Source: Chthoniobacterales bacterium (GTDB lineage Bacteria; Verrucomicrobiota; Verrucomicrobiia; Chthoniobacterales; UBA10450). Taken from it: a stretch of DNA of 7,785 nucleotides. This document shows positions 1 through 6,301 of this stretch, piece after piece. Numbering within the stretch: the stretch's first letter is position 1; each line of letters starts with the position of its first letter. Below the pieces are notes generated by a model, which had not been told where the DNA came from, did not search any database, and saw only the letters and a program-made list of their open reading frames with translations. The position numbers were made by a program, and so were the translations under genes. The DNA is taken from the NCBI GenBank assembly GCA_013697365.1, contig JACCXA010000150.1, forward strand, positions 1 through 7,785, written 5' to 3'.

Positions 1-1
1 G

Positions 2-1471
2 TTCAGCGGTCGCCGCTGGGATCGCTCGGAGATCCAGCGTCAGGTCGTACGCCGCGTCGCTCGCTTTCTGGCTCACGGTCTTGCTCCCGGGGACCGCGTC
101 TTCCTTCCCTTCGGCAATCGACTCGAATTCTTCGCTGAACTGCTCGCCATCTGGCAGCTGGGCGGATGCGCTATTCCAGTGGATGCGCGGTTAACACCAT
201 TTGAAGTCGAAAATCTCTCCCGCACCGCGCAGCCGCGCCTCGCCATTGTCGACGAAGGGACTCCCGCCGACCTCGCGGCCTCGCTTACCGGCGCCGGCGT
301 GAGAGTTCTCCCCACAACCGAAACTGGCAGCGAGGAAGCGTCGGCCAATCTTATCCATCTGGATAATGACGCCCTAATTCTCTTTACCTCCGGTTCGACC
401 GGCGATCCCAAGGGCGTCGTTCACACTCATCGCTCCCTGCGAGCACGTTGGATCGGATTGCGCGATCATCTGCCTGCCGCCGCCTTCGCCCGCTCGCTTT
501 GCATGCTGCCGACCCATTTCGGCCACGGCCTGATCTGTAATTGCCTTTTCCCCTGGCTCTCCGGCTGCGATCTCTACATCTCCCCGCCTTTTCGACCCGA
601 TCTCGTGATGCGCCTCGGTCAGATGATCGACGAACATGAGATCACCTTCATGTCGTCGGTGCCGCCGATCTGGAAGATGGCGCTGAAGTTTGCCAAGCCG
701 CCGCAACGCCGCATCCTGCAACGTGTCCACTGCGGCTCCGCGCCGCTTTAGGCTGTGGCCTGGGAGGATATCCGAAAGTGGACTGGCACGCGCCGGGTGT
801 GCAACGCCTACGGCATCACGGAGACGGGAAGTTGGGTCGCCGGCCTGGACGACGCGGACGTGCCCGCAGAAGACGGACTGATCGGCGGCGGCTGGGGTGC
901 GGTGATCCAAATTCTGCGCACCGATGACACCACGCGCCCGCTCCAGCTCGAAGACCGTTGCTCGCCTAACGAGTCGGGTTATGTCTGGTTGAACACGCCC
1001 GCTCTCATGAAAGGCTACTTCGGGCGCGATGATCTCACCGCCAAGGCCGTCCTCGATGGTTGGTTCATGACAGGCGACATCGGGTTTCTCGACGATCGCG
1101 GCCGCCTGCTCCTGCGTGGTCGGGAGCGCGACGAAATCAACAAAGGCGGGATGAAGATCTATCCCTCCGACATTGACGCGGTCGTCGAGCGTTTCGCGAA
1201 AGCGAGCGACGTTTGTGCGTTTGCATTGGACGATCCCATCTACGGCCAAAGCGTCGGCGTCGCGATTGTTCTCACCGACCACGAGGATGCCACGATTAGC
1301 GCGCTGCATACGCAGATGCGCTCACAACTCGCGGACCACAAAATGCCTTCGCGCTGGTGGCTGCTCGATGACATCCCCCGCACCTCGCGCGGCAAGCTTA
1401 ACCGCGAAGCTGTGAAGATTGCCTGCGACGGTCGGCCAGCGCTCGACTTGCCTTCCATATTGGGTAAGTGA
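2..1471 (+). pseudogene. AMP-forming acyl ligase (acyl-CoA/acyl-ACP synthetase), 5'-partial, interrupted by an in-frame TAG
   Basis: This is an ANL-superfamily adenylating enzyme, which activates a carboxylic acid with ATP and transfers it to CoA or a carrier-protein thiol. One reading frame runs from the window edge to TGA at 1469-1471 and is broken only by TAG at 749-751. Motifs visible in order are the phosphate loop TSGSTGDPKG (386-415), YGITETG (809-829), TGD (1070-1078), the hinge region GRERDEINKGG (from 1118), and the C-terminal catalytic lysine in RGKLNR (codon 1394-1396). The open frame is about 489 codons against roughly 500 for the family, so only a few tens of N-terminal residues lie outside the window. 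The stop falls just after GSAPL, between the phosphate loop and YGITE, so a truncated product would lack half the active site. Motif conservation on both sides implies a very recent mutation, a sequence error, or readthrough. The carrier protein directly downstream suggests the acyl group is loaded onto it (inference). The specific substrate cannot be read from the sequence. Confidence 0.9.
749..751 (+). other. In-frame amber codon inside the acyl ligase
   Basis: The codon row reads GSAPL, TAG, then A-V-A-W-E-D. The frame before and after is the same, so no indel is involved. Relatives usually carry a small or polar residue after SAPL, and TCG (Ser) or another codon one base from TAG would restore the gene. 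A GTG at 755-757 lies three bases after the stop and could allow re-initiation of a C-terminal half, but neither half alone would hold a complete adenylation site. Confidence 0.9.
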
Positions 1472-1740
1472 ACCCGCGCATGACCGCGGCGCGCGAAGAA
1501 CGAAAAGGAGACCTCCTCGGTTTTTTGCAGACCATCCAGAAAGCGGGGCGACCGATTGGCGGCCTCGCAGAAGGCGATCGCCTGGTCGCATCAGGATTGA
1601 TTGATTCGCTCGCCATCCTGCAAATCGTCACTTATCTCGAGAGCGAGTATGAGCTCGATTTCGCGATGAGCGGCGTAGACCCCGAGCAGCTTGGTTCCAT
1701 CGGCGGCATTCTTGATTTCATCGAGCAACAAAAACCATGA
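1468..1740 (+). CDS. Free-standing acyl carrier protein
   Basis: This 90-residue protein is of the ACP/PCP type, a carrier whose phosphopantetheine arm holds acyl groups as thioesters. The attachment motif is G-L-I-D-S-L-A, with the modifiable serine at residue 47. It is followed by the usual second helix (LAILQIVTYLESEYEL) and a C-terminal helix ending IGGILDFIEQQ. The start is GTG at 1468, sharing GTGA with the ligase stop; an in-frame ATG at 1480 is an equally plausible start, and neither has a clear ribosome binding site. The overlaps on both sides (GTGA upstream, ATGA downstream) indicate translational coupling with the ligase and with the lyase-family gene. It is unlikely to be the housekeeping fatty-acid ACP, which normally sits among fab genes. 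A dedicated role with the adjacent ligase is inferred from position. Confidence 0.88.
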   Translation: MNPRMTAAREERKGDLLGFLQTIQKAGRPIGGLAEGDRLVASGLIDSLAILQIVTYLESEYELDFAMSGVDPEQLGSIGGILDFIEQQKP

Positions 1741-2591
1741 GCAGCTCCGCTTTATCGCCCGGTCAACGAATGCGCGGCGCGGTGCTGGATGGAGACATCA
1801 CGCCTTTCATCGGTGTTTACGATGTGTTCTCCGCCGGAATGGCCGGCCGGCATTTCGAATCCTTATTCCTGAGCGGCTTCGGATTTGCCGCGAGCTATTA
1901 CGGCTTGCCGGATGTCGGCTTCATTACCTGGACGGATATTGTTTCCTACGTGCAACGAATCCGCACCGTGCTGCCGGCTCATCATCTCCTGGTTGATATC
2001 GACGACGGCTACACCGATCCGGAAGTGGCCTGTCACGTTGTCTCCGTCCTGGAGGCGGCGGGCGCCTCTGGAGTCGTTCTCGAAGATCAAAAGCGGCCGC
2101 GCCGCTGCGGGCATTTTGACGGCAAACAAATCATGGAGCTGGACGAATATCTCGCCAAGCTTCGCCAGGTCCTTGCCACGCGGCGCGAAATGTTCGTGGT
2201 CGCCCGGACCGACAGCTCCGACCCGGCCGACATCGAACTCCGGGTCCTGGCTTTCGTGGAAGCGGGCGCCGACGCCGTCCTGGTGGATGGCCTAACGAGT
2301 CTCGATACAGTGCGCCGGCTCAGTTCAAAGGCAGGGCGGCCATTCTGCTTCAATCAAATTGCTGGCGGAAAATCTCCGGCTTGCACCTTGACCGAACTGC
2401 GAGAGGCCGGCGTGAAATTGGTCATTTACAGCACGCCCTGCCTTTTCTCCGCGCAAGCCGCGATCGATGACGCACTCGTGGAGCTGAAGAAAGCGGACGG
2501 CTCGCTGAGTGGCAGTCGCATCGGAGTCAAAGATTGCACGGCAGTCCTCTCGGAGAATCTGGCCCGGCGAGATACAGGCCGCGTCTCCTAA
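1737..2591 (+). CDS. Isocitrate lyase/PEP mutase superfamily enzyme, lyase-type active site
   Basis: This 284-residue protein has the length and order of motifs of the PEP mutase/2-methylisocitrate lyase family, whose TIM-barrel enzymes make or break C-C or C-P bonds next to a carboxylate using Mg2+. Seen in order are the N-terminal VYDVFSA (27-33), YYGLPDVG (54-61), the metal-site D87-x-D89, E116-D117, the loop RRCGH (122-126) with Cys124, the strand VARTDS, then NQIAGGKSP and the C-terminal LVIYSTP. A Cys in an R/K-R-C-G-H loop is typical of the lyase branch (isocitrate and methylisocitrate lyases) and is not the PEP mutase loop. A C-C lyase is therefore more likely than a phosphonate enzyme. 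The first loop residue, normally Lys in lyases, is Arg122 here. The start ATG overlaps the carrier-protein stop (ATGA), so the gene is translationally coupled. The substrate is unknown. Confidence 0.85.
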   Translation: MSSSALSPGQRMRGAVLDGDITPFIGVYDVFSAGMAGRHFESLFLSGFGFAASYYGLPDVGFITWTDIVSYVQRIRTVLPAHHLLVDIDDGYTDPEVACHVVSVLEAAGASGVVLEDQKRPRRCGHFDGKQIMELDEYLAKLRQVLATRREMFVVARTDSSDPADIELRVLAFVEAGADAVLVDGLTSLDTVRRLSSKAGRPFCFNQIAGGKSPACTLTELREAGVKLVIYSTPCLFSAQAAIDDALVELKKADGSLSGSRIGVKDCTAVLSENLARRDTGRVS

Positions 2592-2601
2592 GGCGGCCTG
2601 T
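2574..2601 (+). terminator. Perfect 9-bp hairpin across the lyase-family stop codon
   Basis: The arms acaggccgc (2574-2582) and gcggcctgt (2593-2601) are exactly complementary, with a 10-base loop that contains the TAA stop. No T-run follows, so it is not a classical intrinsic terminator. It may slow transcription, protect an mRNA 3' end, or simply be a small repeat. It separates the coupled cassette from the phosphatase gene. Confidence 0.4.
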
Positions 2602-2655
2602 GGGGAATGGCGCGTGCGTTGCGACGCGCTCATCCATCCGTAAATTGCCGGCTCG

Positions 2656-3432
2656 ATGTCGAATAACGTCCGCCTCCTCAGCACTGATTTCGACGGAACG
2701 CTCGTCGCGCATCACAGCGATCCGGTGCTGGATGCGGGCTGCATGAAGCTGATCGAGGAGCTGCAAAAGCAGGGAGTCATCTGGGCAATCAACACCGGGC
2801 GGTCCATGCCATTGCTCGAGTCCGGCCTGGCCGATTTCGATTTTCCGGTGCATCCGGATTTCATTCTTACCAGCGAACGAGACGTCTTTCGCCGCGGTTC
2901 AAATGGAACACGATGGGAGCCCTACGGCGCCTGGAACACGCAAGTCGCGCGCGACCATGCGGAACTTTACGCCTCCGCCTCGTCGGTGTTTTCCGAGGTC
3001 GTGGAGTTTGTAAATCAGAAAACCAGGGCCCAGGTCATTCACGAGCAGGACTTTCCCGAAGGTCTGATTGCGCGAGACGAGGAGGAGATGCGGCGCATCA
3101 TATCATTCATCGACGCGGCCCGGGCCAGGCATCCGAAGTTTCACTATCAACACAACACGATTTACCTGCGCTTTTGTCATGCTGACTACCATAAGGGCGC
3201 GGCGCTGGCAGAATTATCGCGGCTCCTCGAGATACCGCGCGAGCAAATCTTCGCCGCAGGCGATCACTTCAATGATCTTTCGATGTTGGACGGTCGCTAC
3301 GCGGAATTTCCCGCCTGCCCCGCGAACGCGATCGATGAAGTGAAGGGCACCGTGCGTGACGCGGGCGGCTACGTCGCGGAAAGCGAATGCGGCGCCGGCG
3401 TGCGCGAGGCGCTGCTTTATTTCACAAGCTGA
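2656..3432 (+). CDS. HAD superfamily phosphatase, subclass IIB (Cof-like)
   Basis: This 258-residue protein should hydrolyse a small phosphorylated metabolite in the cytoplasm through an aspartyl-phosphate intermediate. All four HAD motifs are present: DFDGTL with nucleophile Asp11 and acid/base Asp13, NTGR with Thr47, Lys180 in HKGAALAEL, and GDHFNDLSML with Asp203 and Asp207. The roughly 130 residues between motifs II and III are the size of a type C2 cap, and the HKGAAL and GDxxNDxxML signatures are typical of subclass IIB, which includes the Cof, sucrose-phosphatase and mannosyl-phosphoglycerate phosphatase groups. The ATG at 2656 is the only start that keeps the short lead-in before motif I; no Shine-Dalgarno sequence is evident. 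It lies 64 bases after the lyase-family gene on the same strand and could be its last operon member, but the intervening hairpin leaves this uncertain. The substrate is unknown. Confidence 0.85.
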   Translation: MSNNVRLLSTDFDGTLVAHHSDPVLDAGCMKLIEELQKQGVIWAINTGRSMPLLESGLADFDFPVHPDFILTSERDVFRRGSNGTRWEPYGAWNTQVARDHAELYASASSVFSEVVEFVNQKTRAQVIHEQDFPEGLIARDEEEMRRIISFIDAARARHPKFHYQHNTIYLRFCHADYHKGAALAELSRLLEIPREQIFAAGDHFNDLSMLDGRYAEFPACPANAIDEVKGTVRDAGGYVAESECGAGVREALLYFTS

Positions 3433-3437
3433 CGGTG

Positions 3438-3589
3438 TGCGGAGCGTCGTCTGAGCGCGCTGGTCTCCGCATTCTGCGGAGACGAACTTTTCGAGGCCGT
3501 GGGATGTGGACTGCTTATGCGACGAGCTACCACGTGAGGAAAGATCGCGAAATTCGAGACGAATCCGCGAGCACGCTACAAGCGTGCTC
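3438..3589. repeat. Convergent intergenic region with two 9-3-9 hairpins (REP-like element)
   Basis: Two perfect hairpins lie between the converging genes. The first has arms gtctccgca (3463-3471) and tgcggagac (3475-3483) with a TTC loop. The second has arms gagcacgct (3569-3577) and agcgtgctc (3581-3589) with an ACA loop. An additional tgcggag at 3438-3444 can pair with ctccgca at 3465-3471, competing with the first hairpin. There is no U-tract on either strand. The uniform 9-3-9 geometry suggests a dispersed palindromic repeat and not two unrelated terminators, although it could serve to end transcription from both sides. No coding sequence is supported in 3433-3608. Confidence 0.55.
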
Positions 3590-3608
3590 CCCAGAAAGCT
3601 CCCAACCG

Positions 3609-4115
3609 CTACCTGAGAGCAAACTGGAGCTCCGGCTTTTCTTGCAGGATCTCGCTCAAGGCCGGCCATTGCACGCTGCTATCCATGTCGCGGAAAGCGT
3701 GGAGATAAATCGCGACGGTTTCGGCGGGATATTTAGCGAGAAGCTGATCGATTGCCAATTGGAGCTTCTCCCGCGGCGGGCAGGCTGGCAGCTCCTCCAC
3801 CGTGCCGTCCTCTTCATGGGCGATCTCGAGACCGGCCAGGAAATCGCGCAGCATCGGTTTATGCCCTCCGAGTAACCACGCCTGCAACAGGTGGCTGGCC
3901 AGCGCATCGCTAACCGGCCGGCTCAACGCTGCCTGCATCCAGGGATGACGTTCATTCGGAGGCTTCCGCTCCACGAAAACCCCGCGGAGATTTCTCTGGT
4001 TCGCCAAGCCCTGGATAGCCGCCTTATAGACCGGCTTCTCTTCTCTCTGTAGAAAGAGGAACACCTCCGCCGCCAGCGCGGGCGACATCCGTTGGAAAAG
4101 CTCGTGCGACTTCAT
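3609..4115 (-). CDS. Conserved-looking hypothetical protein coupled to the membrane protein gene
   Basis: I do not recognise this 168-residue protein. The open frame extends further upstream to 4592, but that part overlaps the membrane protein gene and reads like a shadow, so the chosen start is the ATG at 4115. It shares ATGA with the upstream stop. The product is predicted soluble and largely helical, with no signal peptide or membrane segment. Its N-terminus reads MKSHELFQRMSPALAAEVF. The middle carries AALSRPVSDALASHLLQAW, and an acidic stretch (AHEEDGTVEEL) precedes a second helical half ending in LSEILQEKPELQF. The alternation of helices vaguely recalls alpha-helical repeat scaffolds, but no motif is decisive. 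Tight coupling suggests it works with, or is dosed together with, the membrane protein. It ends at TAG, convergent with the phosphatase. Confidence 0.7.
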   Translation of the reverse strand: MKSHELFQRMSPALAAEVFLFLQREEKPVYKAAIQGLANQRNLRGVFVERKPPNERHPWMQAALSRPVSDALASHLLQAWLLGGHKPMLRDFLAGLEIAHEEDGTVEELPACPPREKLQLAIDQLLAKYPAETVAIYLHAFRDMDSSVQWPALSEILQEKPELQFALR

Positions 4116-4867
4116 TGCGCCAATTTCGGAGACATCTCCATGCGCTTGGCGGCGGCGGGTCGGCCACTTTTGCCGGCAAAACGATTCGTCATATAGGTAA
4201 GGAGCAGCACCCAAAAGGTGAGCGCGAGACTGGCAAGAGGGAATTGCAACGCCAGCGGCAGGGAATAGATGATCGCCATCACCGGAATCCAGACCGCCCA
4301 GGTCGTGAAGAGCGTCGGCACAAGTTTGTCGCGGAAGTCGAGAGCCGTGAGATTGCGACGCAGCACGCCGATTGAGTAACCGCCATTCTTCCACTGGTAA
4401 GCCAGGACCGCATAAGGGGCAGCAAAGAAAACGTTGTAGACGAATTGGTCGATGCAAAGTTTTGCGAAGACGATTGGCAAGCTGGCCGTGTCTCCCAGCC
4501 ACGCCGCCAGCCCGCGATAAAGCAGATCGATGGCAACCCCATCCAGCGCCCAGATCGGCGCGGTGAAAAGAATGCTCCGGCAGTTTTCCCATCGCACCCG
4601 GCCGCGCTGGAAAAAAAGGACCAGGAAGATCTCCGGCAGAATCGAGGCCGCTAGAATGGAAGCCGGGATCACGAAGAGAAGACCGTACGCCTTTTTGTAG
4701 TCAGCCACGCGGTTCAATCCTTCCGCGAACGTAGGACTTAAATAGTAGGCGGCGAAAACCGTGAACATGAGCGCCTGGATGATCAACGCCGGCACCAGAT
4801 TCGCGCGCACAGCTTCCCACCCGAGCGCGAGCGGATGGCGCCTCTCGCTCAGGCTGGATGGTGACAT
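4112..4867 (-). CDS. Polytopic membrane protein, Mpv17/PMP22-like
   Basis: This 251-residue protein has about five hydrophobic segments, roughly at residues 24-44, 60-86, 99-123, 128-157 and 180-225 (the last containing two). Its C-terminal half resembles the Mpv17/PMP22 family of eukaryotic organelle membrane proteins. It has an L-C-I-D-Q-F-V segment (Asp140-Gln141) like the family's K-x-L-x-D-Q motif, a TTWAVWIPV segment where the family has W-x-x-W-P, then a short gap to SLP and a final tryptophan-containing helix (LTFWVLLLTYM) matching the family's W-N-x-Y-L end. The match is by eye and is remote. The frame can extend to a TTG at 4900, but the ATG at 4867 is preferred. It is the first gene of a two-gene minus-strand unit, with an ATGA overlap into the hypothetical gene, and is divergent from rlmN. 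Its role is not known; Mpv17 relatives are thought to form channels, which cannot be assumed here. Confidence 0.75.
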   Translation of the reverse strand: MSPSSLSERRHPLALGWEAVRANLVPALIIQALMFTVFAAYYLSPTFAEGLNRVADYKKAYGLLFVIPASILAASILPEIFLVLFFQRGRVRWENCRSILFTAPIWALDGVAIDLLYRGLAAWLGDTASLPIVFAKLCIDQFVYNVFFAAPYAVLAYQWKNGGYSIGVLRRNLTALDFRDKLVPTLFTTWAVWIPVMAIIYSLPLALQFPLASLALTFWVLLLTYMTNRFAGKSGRPAAAKRMEMSPKLAQ

Positions 4868-4929
4868 GCGCGAAGCTGGCGGCTCGGATGAGGTGAGCAA
4901 GCTGAAAAAGGAGCGGTCGCGACAACGAT

Positions 4930-4958
4930 TTGGACGCAGCGTCGCGCGACGCTACCTT
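4930..4958 (+). promoter_or_regulatory. Possible rlmN promoter
   Basis: A TTGGAC at 4930-4935 and a TACCTT at 4953-4958 are separated by exactly 17 bases. The -35 match is good and the -10 match weak (3 of 6). Transcription would begin about at the GTG start codon at 4964, which would give a leaderless message and explain the lack of a ribosome binding site. The 16-bp palindrome fills almost the whole spacer. Confidence 0.25.
4938..4953. repeat. Perfect 16-bp palindrome between divergent genes
   Basis: The sequence agcgtcgcgcgacgct equals its own reverse complement. It ends 10 bases before the rlmN start codon and lies 71 bases from the start of the divergent membrane protein gene. It could be a dimeric regulator site or one copy of a dispersed palindromic repeat. 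Confidence 0.6.
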
Positions 4959-4963
4959 GCCGC

Positions 4964-6046
4964 GTGCTCGCGCTCGCCAAACCTTCTCTCCATTCGCTTT
5001 CGCTCGACGAGCTGGCCGCGCATCTAAAGGAACATGGCAATCCGAGTTACCGCGCCCGGCAGGTCGCCGACTGGCTTTACAAAAAGCGCATTGCTTCGCC
5101 CGACGAAATGACCGATCTGCCGCAGGTTTTGCGCTCGCATCTGGCGGAGGTGTTCGATTCTTCAAAACCGGATGCCGTTCGCACTCTGGGGTCAAAGGAT
5201 ACGACTCAGAAGTTTCTCTTTCGCCTCCGTGACGGGAACCTGATCGAGTCGGTCCTCATCCCGGCTTCTCCGGCCCTCTACGGCGAAGCGTCGGATCGTC
5301 GGACGATCTGCGTCTCCAGCCAGGTGGGCTGCGCTTATGGTTGCAAATTTTGCGCGAGCGGACTCGACGGATGGACGCGCAACCTGGACGCGGGCGAGAT
5401 CGTCCAGCAACTGATCGCGGTCGAGGAAAAGAGCGGGGAGAGAATCGACAATGTCGTCTTCATGGGCATGGGCGAGCCGCTGGCTAATTATGAGAACCTT
5501 CTGCGCGCCATTCGTATCATTAACGCTCCATGGGGGCTGGGCATCGGCGCCCGCCATATCACCGTCTCGACAAGCGGTCTCGCACCGCAGATTCGCAAGT
5601 TAGCTGAGGAACCGACGCACTTTCGGCTCGCGCTCTCTCTGCATGGCGCAACTGATGAAGTTCGCAGCCAGATAATGCCGGTGAATCGGAAGTATCCTTT
5701 GGCGGTCCTCCTCGAGGCTTGCGATTATTACGTCCAGAAGAAGCGGCGGATCATGTTCGAATACATCCTGATTGCGGACGTAAACGACACGGATGAGCAG
5801 GCGCACAAGCTCGCGAAAATCGCGCGGCGGTTATCGGCCAAGATCAACCTGATTCCCTACAACACCGTGGAAGGCCTGGAGTGGTCCCGCCCCTCTCGCC
5901 CAAGGCAAGAGCATTTCCATTCCATCCTGCGCGAACACGGCGTCATCTCCACATTGCGGCGCGAGAAAGGCCACGACATCGCCGCCGCCTGCGGCCAGCT
6001 CCGTTTGCAAACCAGGCGTGAGACGGACGTCAGGCTCCCAGCCTGA
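4964..6046 (+). CDS. rlmN: 23S rRNA (adenine-2503-C2)/tRNA methyltransferase RlmN
   Basis: This 360-residue radical SAM enzyme methylates carbon 2 of A2503 in 23S rRNA and, in characterised relatives, A37 of some tRNAs, supporting translational accuracy. The N-terminal domain carries YRARQVADWLY and DEMTDLP, as in RlmN. CVSSQVGCAYGCKFC supplies the 4Fe-4S ligands Cys123, Cys127 and Cys130. GMGEPLANYEN is the SAM-binding glycine motif, followed by VSTSGL, LALSLHG, the INLIPYN strand and AACGQL with Cys343, the residue that becomes methylated in the mechanism. Length and motif order are complete. The start is GTG at 4964; no in-frame ATG occurs before residue 49, and upstream in-frame codons would run through the palindrome. 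No Shine-Dalgarno sequence is visible. The final residues coincide with a hairpin repeat that overlaps the stop, so the last few amino acids may be repeat-derived. Confidence 0.96.
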   Translation: MLALAKPSLHSLSLDELAAHLKEHGNPSYRARQVADWLYKKRIASPDEMTDLPQVLRSHLAEVFDSSKPDAVRTLGSKDTTQKFLFRLRDGNLIESVLIPASPALYGEASDRRTICVSSQVGCAYGCKFCASGLDGWTRNLDAGEIVQQLIAVEEKSGERIDNVVFMGMGEPLANYENLLRAIRIINAPWGLGIGARHITVSTSGLAPQIRKLAEEPTHFRLALSLHGATDEVRSQIMPVNRKYPLAVLLEACDYYVQKKRRIMFEYILIADVNDTDEQAHKLAKIARRLSAKINLIPYNTVEGLEWSRPSRPRQEHFHSILREHGVISTLRREKGHDIAAACGQLRLQTRRETDVRLPA

Positions 6047-6070
6047 CATGGCCCGCGGGCTTCCAGCCTG
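6029..6070. repeat. Tandem pair of small hairpin repeats at the rlmN 3' end
   Basis: Unit one is a perfect 8-3-8 hairpin, gtcaggct-ccc-agcctgac (6029-6047), and includes the rlmN stop codon. Unit two, cgggcttccagcctg (6056-6070), is a decayed copy with the same agcctg arm 25 bases further on and only a partial stem. The self-complementary gcccgcgggc (6051-6060) joins them. It may act as a terminator for rlmN, but there is no T-run. Repetition makes a REP-like element more likely. Confidence 0.55.
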
Positions 6071-6301
6071 TCGCATAGATTGACCTGCGCGTGCCCTTGC
6101 CGCGACCGACACGTCTCGGTCAACCTCCGCGCCGTGCAATGGATCGCTCCTTCGGAAAAAGATCACGCGAACAATCAACTCGAGAAGCGTCTCTGGGAAC
6201 CGCAGACCTGGCCGGAGACGTGAAGGATTGGTCAATTCCATACGAAGTTCGATGGGATTACGCCGGGAATACGCAACCGGTTGCTCCTCTGGCCGTGACG
6301 C
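6047..6301. other. Convergent gap between rlmN and fsr, possible gene debris
   Basis: Apart from the hairpin repeats at its left end, no intact gene is supported. Two plus-strand stretches look somewhat protein-like but lie in different frames: one ending near 6220 that contains KDHANNQLEKRLWE, and one after it containing DWSIPYEVRWDYAG, which runs on into the fsr 3' end. They may be remnants of a decayed gene or chance. A weak hairpin, gaccga (6104-6109) with tcggtc (6116-6121), is also present. Confidence 0.3.

Noticed and set aside
374..1309. Long minus-strand open frame opposite the acyl ligase
   Set aside because: It is a shadow in GC-rich sequence. Its product has no recognisable motif, whereas the plus strand carries the complete set of adenylation motifs.
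1737..2591. True PEP mutase, and so a phosphonate biosynthesis cluster
   Set aside because: The active-site loop carries the lyase-type C-G-H signature and not the PEP mutase loop, and no phosphonopyruvate decarboxylase is present in the window.
3463..3589. CRISPR array
   Set aside because: There are only two different palindromes, with no repeated unit of constant length and no regular spacers.
4116..4592. N-terminal extension of the 168-residue minus-strand gene
   Set aside because: It lies wholly inside the membrane protein gene in another frame and has arginine/histidine-rich shadow composition. The ATG at 4115 with the ATGA overlap is the natural start.
4701..5232. Open frames on both strands across the rlmN 5' end and divergent region
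   Set aside because: They are arginine/serine-rich shadows that overlap well-supported genes and have no motif.
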